From an uncultured Bacteroidales bacterium (GTDB lineage Bacteria; Bacteroidota; Bacteroidia; Bacteroidales; Bacteroidaceae): a stretch of DNA of 46,550 nt. The DNA is taken from assembly GCA_902774005.1 (NCBI GenBank), contig CACYGK010000024.1, forward strand, positions 1 through 46,550, read 5' to 3'. The position numbers and the translations under genes were made by a program. The notes below the pieces were generated by a model. The model worked only from the letters and a program-made list of their open reading frames with translations. It searched no databases and was not told the origin of the DNA. Shown piece after piece: positions 25,679 through 34,500 of the stretch (the first letter of the stretch is position 1; every line of letters starts with the position of its first letter).

Positions 25679-26842
25679 ATGAAGGCATTATCATTATATG
25701 AACTGAACGGACTGGTGCGTGCCACTCTCGAAGAGGGGATGGAGGAGACGTACTGGTTGCAGGCAGAACTGAGCGAGGTGAACCAAAGACACGGGCATTG
25801 CTACCTGGAGTTTGTACAGAAAGGAGAGAAGGAGGGACTGATAGCAAAGGCACGAGGAATGATTTGGGCAAACCGCTGGAATATGCTGTCTGCTTATTTC
25901 ACCCAAACGACAGGTCAGCCGCTTGGGGTAGGCATGCAGGTACTGGTGGAGGTGAGCATCACGTTCCACGAACTGTACGGCTACTCACTAAATGTGGTTG
26001 ACATCGACCCTACATATACCGTCGGGGACATAGCACGACGTAGGACTGAAATTCTGCGTCAGCTTCAGGAAGAGGGTGTTGACATGATGAATAAGGAGTT
26101 GGAGATGCCTATGCTGCTGAAACGGATTGCAGTCATCTCGTCACCTACTGCTGCAGGATATGGCGATTTCTGCGACCAACTGCAGAGGAATGCCTACGGA
26201 CTGGCTTTTGATGTGAAGCTATTCCCAGCCACTATGCAGGGCGAAACGGTGGAAAGCAGCGTGATAGCGGCTTTGGACCGAATAGCTGAAGAGGAAGCAA
26301 ACTGGGACGTGGTAGTCATCATCAGAGGTGGAGGAGGAGCTGCAGACCTGTCCGGATTCGATACACTACGGTTGGCAGAATATGTGGCTCAGTTCCCATT
26401 GCCTATCATCACAGGTATCGGACACGAAAGGGACGACACGGTGATAGATATGGTGTCGCATACGAGGGTGAAGACCCCTACGGCTGCTGCCGAATTCCTG
26501 ATTCAGCATGGAGCCGACCAACTCGCGGCGATAGAGAGGATGGCAACGACTGTGGGTAATACTGTTCTGGGACGACTAACCCAACAACAGGGGCGATTAG
26601 AACTATTAAGCCAAAAGATGGATTCAGTCACAAGAATGTTATTACATCTGAAACTCAACACGTTAGAGAAACTCGGTGTTAGTATAGACGCTGCTGACCC
26701 GAAACGTATCCTAAGGCTGGGTTTTAGTGTTACAAGAGTTGAAGGAAAGGCTATTACAAACGCAAACGACTTGACTCCAGGAACGCTAATAGAGACCACA
26801 CTAGCCGAAGGAACTGTAAAATCATTGACCATTGACCATTGA
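25679..26842 (+). CDS. xseA: Exodeoxyribonuclease VII large subunit
   Basis: The 387-residue subunit degrades single-stranded DNA from both ends together with XseB. It has the N-terminal OB fold (LSLYELNGLVRATLEEG, YWLQAELSEVNQRHGHCYLE) and the catalytic core with VISSPTAAGYGDF, IIRGGGGAADLSGFD, and TGIGHERDDTVIDMV followed by VKTPTAAAEFLI. It is shorter than the E. coli protein (about 456), mainly in the helical C-terminal region, as usual in Bacteroidetes. The last codons and the TGA stop lie inside a heptanucleotide repeat. xseB begins 21 bp after the stop. Confidence 0.95.
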   Translation: MKALSLYELNGLVRATLEEGMEETYWLQAELSEVNQRHGHCYLEFVQKGEKEGLIAKARGMIWANRWNMLSAYFTQTTGQPLGVGMQVLVEVSITFHELYGYSLNVVDIDPTYTVGDIARRRTEILRQLQEEGVDMMNKELEMPMLLKRIAVISSPTAAGYGDFCDQLQRNAYGLAFDVKLFPATMQGETVESSVIAALDRIAEEEANWDVVVIIRGGGGAADLSGFDTLRLAEYVAQFPLPIITGIGHERDDTVIDMVSHTRVKTPTAAAEFLIQHGADQLAAIERMATTVGNTVLGRLTQQQGRLELLSQKMDSVTRMLLHLKLNTLEKLGVSIDAADPKRILRLGFSVTRVEGKAITNANDLTPGTLIETTLAEGTVKSLTIDH

Positions 26843-26843
26843 A
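26823..26843 (+). repeat. Heptanucleotide repeat CATTGAC at the xseA stop codon
   Basis: Three in-phase units (CATTGAC twice, CATTGAA) encode the last residues (LTIDH) of XseA and supply its TGA. The same unit sequence makes up the array in the sprA 5' region. Confidence 0.75.
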
Positions 26844-26862
26844 GCCCAATAGACCCAGAAAT

Positions 26863-27039
26863 ATGAAATACGAAGAAGCAATAGAACGACTGCAAACCAT
26901 AGTGGCTGACATCGAACGCGGAGAGACCAACGTGGACGAATTGGCTGAGAGTCTGAAGGAGGCTAAAAGCCTCATCGCTTTTTGCAAGGAAAAACTGCAA
27001 AAAGTGGAATCGGACGTAAAAAATGTGTTAGAAGATTAA
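26863..27039 (+). CDS. xseB: Exodeoxyribonuclease VII small subunit
   Basis: The 58-residue helical protein starts with MKYEEAIERLQTIVADIE and carries the family pattern L..iv..lE.g....dEl.....g..L...c...L. Several copies bind each XseA. The start at ATG 26863 is chosen over an upstream in-frame TTG because the family begins at this position. Confidence 0.93.
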   Translation: MKYEEAIERLQTIVADIERGETNVDELAESLKEAKSLIAFCKEKLQKVESDVKNVLED

Positions 27040-27088
27040 GTGAAATTGTAACAAAATGTAAAAAAAGCTTAATAATCAGCAAGATTGC

Positions 27089-27119
27089 TTGGCTGTTAAA
27101 CAAGAAAAGCGTACCTTTG
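27089..27119 (+). promoter_or_regulatory. ndk promoter
   Basis: TTG (27089-27091), a 20-bp spacer and TACCTTTG (27112-27119) match the consensus exactly. Transcription would start about 50 bp before the ndk ATG. The 137-bp gap between xseB and ndk otherwise holds nothing visible. Confidence 0.85.
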
Positions 27120-27176
27120 CAGCGATTTGGTGTACGCGTATGTGTGCGACAACAATTTTCGAACAATCAAAAAACA

Positions 27177-27638
27177 ATGGAGAAAACCCTCGTAATACTC
27201 AAGCCCGGTGCTGTTCAGAGAGCACTTGTAGGAGAAGTGACTGCTCGTTTCGAACGCAAGGGATTGCGTCTGGCTGGCATGAAAATGATGCAACTGACGG
27301 ACGAACTGCTCAACGAGCATTATGCTCACTTGGCAGGCAAACCATTCTTCCAGCGTATCAAAAACTCCATGATGGCTTCGCCAGTAGTGTGCTGCTGTTA
27401 TGAAGGAGTAGATGCAGTGGAGACAGTTCGCAGCATGACAGGTTCGACCAACTCAAGAAAAGCTGCCCCAGGAACCATCCGTGGTGACTTCGGTATGTCG
27501 TTTCAGGAGAACATCATCCACACGTCTGACTCGCCGGAGAACGCAATCGTAGAGCTGAACCGTTTCTTCAAACCGGAAGAAATCTTCGACTACACGCCAG
27601 GAGTATTCCAGTATCTCTACGCTAACGACGAATATTGA
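27177..27638 (+). CDS. ndk: Nucleoside diphosphate kinase
   Basis: The 153-residue enzyme moves the gamma-phosphate between nucleoside triphosphates and diphosphates through a phosphohistidine. It opens METLVILKP-like (EKTLVILKPGAVQRALVGE) and has H115 in NIIHTSDSPENA, the active-site histidine, plus IRGDFGMSFQ. The segment around the histidine differs slightly from the common NVIHGSDS. The start at 27177 follows an ndk-typical first residue block and the promoter 58 bp upstream; a longer in-frame extension is not needed. Confidence 0.95.
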   Translation: MEKTLVILKPGAVQRALVGEVTARFERKGLRLAGMKMMQLTDELLNEHYAHLAGKPFFQRIKNSMMASPVVCCCYEGVDAVETVRSMTGSTNSRKAAPGTIRGDFGMSFQENIIHTSDSPENAIVELNRFFKPEEIFDYTPGVFQYLYANDEY

Positions 27639-27646
27639 AAAGGTTT

Positions 27647-27670
27647 AGATAAAGATTAAGATAAAGATAG
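27647..27670. repeat. Hexanucleotide repeat AGATAA, 4 units
   Basis: Four 6-bp units (AGATAA, AGATTA, AGATAA, AGATAG) lie between ndk and the M23 peptidase gene. Unlike the other arrays its period is 6, not 7. Confidence 0.7.
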
Positions 27671-27701
27671 TATCACAAAAACGAAAAGGTTAAAAAAGAA
27701 A

Positions 27702-28463
27702 ATGAATTACATCAGCAAAACAATTGCAACAGCATTTATAGGTCTCATCAGTATGTCGGCAACCGCTCAGGATCTTATCGCGAGCAAGGCACCTGCAGAC
27801 AAAAAACTGAAAGACATCCAGCTTATACAATTCGACTCATTCACTCCACAGACTGCCGACCTCGACAATCCGGCTGCCAATATTTATTCGAACTGGACAC
27901 GTACCATTTCGGATGCTCAGGGTATTGTGCCTGCTAACTACAAGGTCGATTTGCGTGGTTTCCACATGCCTACTCCAAGCCGTCAGATTAACTCTCCGTA
28001 CGGTCGTCGTTGGGGCAGACTGCATGCAGGACTTGATATCAAGGTATATCTTGGCGACACTATCCGTGCTGCATTCGACGGCAAGGTACGTATCGTGAAA
28101 TATAACGCTAAGGGATATGGCTACTATGTCGTAATCCGTCACCCGAACGGACTGGAGACTCTCTACGGACACCTCTCAAAGCAGCTTGTGAAGGAAGACC
28201 AGATAGTACGTGCCGGAGACGTTATCGGACTCGGTGGTAATACAGGACGTTCATTCGGTTCTCACCTCCACTTCGAGACTCGTCTGCTCGGACAGCCTAT
28301 CAACCCTGCATATATGTTTGACTTCGTTAATCAGGACGTCACGAACGACTTCTACACAGTTGTGAAGCCAATGAAGAACGGAGACACAAACGTTATGGCA
28401 AACGCCAAGAAGGAAGAGGAAAGACCCACACAGGTTAACTTCATCCAATTCAATAGACGATAA
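27702..28463 (+). CDS. Secreted M23 (LytM) family metallopeptidase
   Basis: The 253-residue protein has a signal peptide (about 1-23, ending MSATAQ), an N-terminal spacer and a LytM domain (about 100-205). The zinc ligands are visible: H108 and D112 in HAGLDIKV, and H190 in the HxH motif SHLHFE (H188/H190). Members cut peptide cross-bridges in peptidoglycan or regulate amidases. All ligands are present, so an active enzyme in the periplasm is predicted. A bidirectional terminator follows at 28484. Confidence 0.9.
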   Translation: MNYISKTIATAFIGLISMSATAQDLIASKAPADKKLKDIQLIQFDSFTPQTADLDNPAANIYSNWTRTISDAQGIVPANYKVDLRGFHMPTPSRQINSPYGRRWGRLHAGLDIKVYLGDTIRAAFDGKVRIVKYNAKGYGYYVVIRHPNGLETLYGHLSKQLVKEDQIVRAGDVIGLGGNTGRSFGSHLHFETRLLGQPINPAYMFDFVNQDVTNDFYTVVKPMKNGDTNVMANAKKEEERPTQVNFIQFNRR

Positions 28464-28483
28464 GTTTACACATTATATATAAT

Positions 28484-28517
28484 ATAAAAGGGGTTCCCAA
28501 TTGGGAGCCCCTTTTAT
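28484..28517. terminator. Bidirectional terminator between convergent genes
   Basis: A 17-bp stem with a single mismatch or wobble spans 28484-28500 and 28501-28517, with T-rich ends on both strands. It separates the M23 gene from the convergent sprA gene. Confidence 0.88.
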
Positions 28518-28549
28518 AGTTAGGAGTTAAGAGTTAGGAATTAGGAGTT
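28518..28549. repeat. Heptanucleotide repeat AGTTAGG, about 4.5 units
   Basis: AGTTAGG, AGTTAAG, AGTTAGG, AATTAGG and a partial unit directly follow the terminator and lead into a T/G homopolymer. Confidence 0.85.
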
Positions 28550-28564
28550 TTTTTTGGGGGGGGG
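28548..28564. repeat. Homopolymer T8 followed by G9
   Basis: Eight T and nine G in succession lie 27 bp beyond the sprA stop, in non-coding sequence. Tracts of this length slip easily, so the length may vary between cells or be an assembly uncertainty. Confidence 0.75.
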
Positions 28565-28590
28565 CACCTGATAGCTTAACGCTAATGCGT

Positions 28591-31500
28591 TTAGCGGGTA
28601 AGCGAGAACTTCATGCTGAAGCCGAAGTCGGTTGTAGTGGTCGGGTATGAGCTTTGTGATACGAGTGGCACGTTCTTCTGCCAATCGAAAAAGGCAGACA
28701 TCGTGAGCAGACGACTGAAGGTGTAGTCGGCATTAATAGCGAGCTTGTAGGCTGTATTTCCGCTGGTTGCCGTAGAGATGGCAGTCTGGATATTACGGTT
28801 GATGGCATTCTGCATACGGAAGCTAAAGTCGACACGCAGGTTGAGGTCGTGGCTAACGGCTCCACGACGCGAGTTACTTGAATTATTCTGTTGCTGCTGA
28901 GTGTTCTCCTGCTGGTCGTCACCCTTCTTCTTAGATTTCTTCTTACTCTTCGCACTTGGGTCCTGTATGCGCTTTGCACCAAAGAGACTGATATCCTTAA
29001 TTTTGTAGCCGAAGCCCACTACGATGTCGTTTGAGTAGTTTTCGGTAAGTGTAACGGAAGTAATCGAGAGATTCAGAGCACGAGTCTTACGATATTCCAT
29101 CTTGGCTGTGATACCGCTGTTGAAGGTCATATCGACGCCAAGGAGCGGAGAGAACGACTCGTTGATGCTGACCGTTGACACATTATATACACTATTAGGA
29201 ACAGGATTGCCGGAAGTGACATCCTTCATGAAGCCGAGATCACCCATGTATTCCATCCACGAAGTGTAGGAGTTGTATGCTCCGATGGTATAGATGCTCT
29301 TGTAGGCATGATTGATGTTGAAACTCTTGAAACGGTTGGCAAACCAGGATAGTTTGACGAGTCCGCTATAACGCAGAGTCCAGTTGGGCAGCATATGCCA
29401 TACGGACGGGAATATATCGAGCGGACGCCTAACCGGGTCACCACCGCAATAAGCAGCAAGGAAGGCTGGTATCAAGACGTCGGCAGAGTGAGGACTTACC
29501 TCTCCGTTGGTCGGGTCGAATTTCTTACCTGAGAGATCGCCGAATCCAGCCGGATAGACTGCATCGGCATACTGACCCTCAACACGCTCACGCACGATAG
29601 GGATGTATGAGAGGAACTTTTCGAACGGCTTAGAGGCATAGTTATTGTCAATGTTACCAGGATTGGAGAATGCCGTCTTGATGGACATCGTAGTCATATT
29701 GAAACTACCACTACGGGTTGAAGGCATGCCACTATACATAAACTGTACACTCTTGGCACGGTTCTCCGTACGGCTCGCATTGAGATCAATCTTCAGGTCG
29801 CGAACAGGTTCGAGGGTTACCTTAACCTGTACGTCAGTCATATTACTGATTGTAGCAGGAGTGGTAATGGAAGAGTCGTTGGTCATGAGCCATCCCCTAT
29901 CGGCAGCTTTCTGGATATAGTCGTCACCAATCATACCGAAGGCAAAAGCAAGTCCGGGCGAGAGTCCGGCATCAGTCTTCTTCTGTCCAAAAGCATCGCC
30001 TATCTCCGTTCTGAATCCCGGCAGAGTCATTGCGTAAGTGTTACGATAGGATATGCTGGCTTTGCGTACTAACATAAGTGCACGAGCCACAACCTGAGCG
30101 GCTTTGTACCAGGTCTGATTCTCGAGCGGCTCCTTAGCCACTACGTTGACCTTCAGTTTAAGTGATTCGATTTTTGCAGGAGGCTGAATGGAATCAAGAG
30201 AGTCTGTCTCAACCTTTGCTACCGGTTTTGGAACGAACGGCTTAATCTCGATGGTATTTTCATCCTTCTTCTTATATTTCAGTTTGTAGGTCTTGCCGTT
30301 TTCAGTAGTGGCACGGACGATAAGGCGCTTCGAGTTCTGTCCGTGTTTCAGTTCGAGCGGAACGGAGTCGGTCAGCTGTATCTCCTGACTGAAACCCTTT
30401 GTCTTCTTGCCGTTCTTGTCGTCGGCAGATTTTTCGCCTTCAGCGCCATCCTTTCCTGAATTTCTCTGATTACGCTGATTGGTCTGGTTGCGCTGATTAG
30501 CTTGATTGCGTTGGTTTTTGTTCTGACCAGAGAAACGTTTCTGAGCATCATCGAGGAACTTCCACTTAGAGTAGAGTTTTTCAAAGTTGATGTCACCTGT
30601 CAGGTTTATCGTACGTTGAGTATTGGCTATGTTTCCGAGTGAAGAACCGTCCTGGAGTTCAGTTCCGCGTTTCCAACCATAGCTAGAACTGTATGCTCCG
30701 TTGGCTGACATGTAATCGACGATTGGAATCTTGGCAAGCGGAACAGCATAGGAAGCACTGAATGTAGAGTTGTATGTGAGAGGACGGCCAAGTGACCAGA
30801 AACTACGCATTACGGAGTCTTTCCATGCGGAATAGTCATCGGGATAGAGATTCTTGTTCACCACGCGGTATGGTTCCTCGATTTCAGCATGAGTAGCCGA
30901 AGTGTAAGTCATCTTCAGACTCTTGAATATATCCCAACGGAGGGAGAGTTCACGATTCCACAGAATCTGGTCGCTCCATACTACAGGCAGTTTACTGTTG
31001 GCACCCGCTTCGAGGTCGCGCTCCTGATACTCGTAGTAGTGACGCTGGATGTCGGTATTGAACTGGAAACTCTGAGGCAGGTACTGCAGGTTCTGTGCCT
31101 TGATGATATCGAGCCACTTCGACTTTCCTTTCAGATTTTTCCACGGTTCCAACGTCTTGTACTTCGGAGTATAAGAATAATTGAAGGCATACTTCCATGT
31201 CTCGTCATTCTCATAGACAGTAGTCTTACCTGTAATATACTTCTTGCTGTGAGCATAGCTGATGGCGAAGTTGGTAGGGTCCCACGGCATCGGTTTGCGA
31301 CTACGGACACTCGACTTCCAGTTGGAGAGTGAGAGATTCCTGTTCTTGGTCACCGTCTCGGCTATGCTGTGAAGAGAGTCTTTCTCAGCCTTAGTACTGA
31401 GGTTGTCGAATGCGTCCTTGAGCAGGATATCCGTATCGAACGGATTATACTTCGGTGCTATCTTCTGCCAACTGTATGAATAGTAGAAAGGTAACTGCAT

Positions 31501-34500
31501 CTTCCACTTATCCGGGAAGAGTTTGCCAAGTTCGAGTTGGGTAGTGATGCTCCATTCGTACAGGTTATCGTCACGACGTTCGTTCACACTTTCTTCGATT
31601 CCACCGAAGCCGGCAGTCTCCACATGACCTGTCACGTTGACCGAACCAAAATCGGAAATCTGTACGTTAAGGTTTCCTTGTGCTGCCCAACCGCCCTCGT
31701 TGGTATAGTCCTGCAGACGGAGTTCGTTGACCCATACCTCTATATTCTTTGTAGCACGGCTATTGTTTCTCACACCAATCATCATGGTCTTCACCTCACC
31801 GAGTGACGGATTACCCATGATGCTGACCCGATTATTGGGACGTGAGCCGTCGTACTGGCGGAACAGTTCCGTATAACTTGCCTTTCCCTGCGAACGCAGA
31901 CGGTTGCGCTGCTGCTTCAGGTCGGTGAATACGGTGAGGTCGATGTCCAGCATATTGGAATATGGCCATACAGCCTCACATCCTGCTGCACTATAAGTAT
32001 CATAGTGTCCCTTGGGAGTCTTGTCGACCGGAATCTCATACTCGTAATAGTTGTTCTTGTAGTCGGAACCAAGACGGATGAACACGCTCATCTCCTTGTC
32101 GGCAACCAGGTCCTCCTCACCCTCAAGGGCATTGGCATGGATGAACATCTGCAAGTGCTTATAACGACGAAGGTCGATATGCATGGTCTTATATACGGCA
32201 CGTGAATCACCGCTTGCAAGACCATTGACCGTAATGGACAGAGCCTGTTCGTTTTGCTGTGTGAGCTGAGGCTGCGACGGGTCAACCACACGGGTGATGC
32301 CCGGAGGCATTACATAATTGACTGGAGTCTTACTGTTGTTCTCCTCGATATTGACAGCTGCCACACTCATCACACCTGTATCACTTGGTTTGTCACCTGT
32401 ATAAAGAGGTTTGTTGTATGGTCGCCACTCACCACGAACGAGGTCGAGACTTGCAAAACGGAGTATGACAGGACGCTTGAAGTTTGTCATGTACATTCGC
32501 ATAAAACGTATGCTCGTCTTGTCGTTGATGGTACCGATTGTAGAGTCTGCTTCCTCAACAGGAATACGGATGAGATACCACGTACACTTTGCATCCTTAG
32601 TGCTACCATTGCGCAGTTTAGCAGTATATTCACGCTTATCAACCACATACTTCGAACCCACATTAAGTGCGGCAGGAGAGATTTCCACATGATAGCTGTA
32701 GTACTTCTCGTACTCGTCCATAGTGTAGTCCGAATTCACATCTTCGTAGTCAGGGCTCGACTTATAAGCAGTGGAATAACTTTCGCCACCACTCGAGTAT
32801 GGAGAGTTACCTTCAACCATGTTAATACGCTTGTAACGGTCGAGGATGGAAACCTGTGCGGCATCATAATCGCTTCCACGGAAGTAATGGTAGTTATCGC
32901 CCGCGGGGTCGTTCCATATAGCGTCATAGACGGTCTCCGACACCTTACTCTTCATTTCGTTCAGATAGTCGGCATATGCACCGAATGTACGCTCGTCGCT
33001 ATCATTAAGTCCGTCGAGACCTATATCCTGCTGACTGCGGGCACCGCTCTCGTTCGAGAACGAGTAAACCACACTCTTCTCGCTCGGCATCCTACCCCAC
33101 ACCGTTTCAAGATAATTCGTATTTCCGTTCACGGCGTTACCGCTTTCGTATGCTTTCTTTCCATCCTTAAGAATGTCTTCGCTCACCTCACCGAGGTTAA
33201 TGTAGAGGTCACCACAGAAATCAGCGATATTCGTACTGTCCTTCGTATAGATGAAGGGGTCCAGCATCCAGAACTCGATATACTGCACATTGCTGGTTTC
33301 GAAGTCGCTTGTATCCAGTTTTCTCATCATACCACCCCAACGCTTCTCAGGATTATTCAGATTACCGTTGAAATCGACATCTGTATCAAGATTGTACGGA
33401 CCACGCTCGCTCGGATAATATGCCAGGTTCAGGATATCGAGTGTGTTGCTCTCGCCATAGTTAGTCTCACGGTTCGTATAAATTTCCTGCACATAAACCT
33501 CACGGACATAGTGGTTTGACAACTGGTCGAGGTCAGTCTTGATATGTGCCGGAGTCAGTGAACTGCTTCTACGGGTAAAGAGCGGGTCAATCATGTACCA
33601 TGCCAGATGAGCACGGTTCTTACCATAATCTATATTATTAGGCAGTGCCGATTCGGTGAACGAGTGCGGTGTACTGGAAATCATCCATTCCTTCGGAGCA
33701 ATGACACTGATATTGCTCTTTGTCTGTTCGAAGTCGTCTAGATAGGATGCCCCACCCTGGGTATCGTTCGATTTGCCTGCTATAAGATGTGCAAACTCAC
33801 CCGAGAACGAGACATTAGAAGGAGCACTGAGGTCGAGCAGCGGTATCTTATCGAACATATTAGTGAGCCATTGCGACTGCTGTTTCCAGTTCACGTTCAG
33901 TCCCCAGAGAATATTGTTCAGAGGTTCGGCACCCATAGCCACCTTCGAAGTCAGTGGTTTTTCCGTCAGTCGCATCAGTGTACCGCCTATCGAGAAGTTC
34001 TTCGAGAAGTCATACTGCCAGTTCAGTCCGAGCATCGTCTTACGCATCGAAGCATACTCCGACTGACTCTCCAGACTGACGTTCACATTCGTTCCGGCAT
34101 CGATGATACTCTGATTGATGATGGTTACCTTACCCAGCGTGTAATCGACAGTATAGTCGCTACCCTCGGTAAGTGTCACACCACCTGCTGTCACCGTCAC
34201 CGAACCCTGCGGGATATTCATGCTTCCCAAGTCAATCTCCGAACCCGACGAACCTTTGTATTCACCTGTCAATACGAACTTATTCTTCTCCGATACCTGC
34301 TTAGCCTTTATCTTCGTGCTGTCGTACAGTTCGTCGTAGCAATACTTGTCGGCCACATCCTTTCCGAACTTCTTCTCCAGCTTCTTCCTGAGCCACTTAC
34401 CGAACGGTTCGGCTACAGGGAACACGATACGTCCCGTATTGGTCTGGATAGTATAGCCATCGAGGAAGTCGAACTTTCCGTTAGGGTGCATCTTTTCATT

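Noticed and set aside
26982-27176. Upstream start for ndk adding 65 residues
   Set aside because: The extension overlaps xseB and the ndk promoter; the family starts at MEKTLVILKP.
32254-33519. A 421-codon plus-strand open frame inside sprA
   Set aside because: It is antisense to a strongly supported sprA frame, has a Cys/Val/His/Ile-rich composition typical of reverse-strand shadows, and no promoter or motif.
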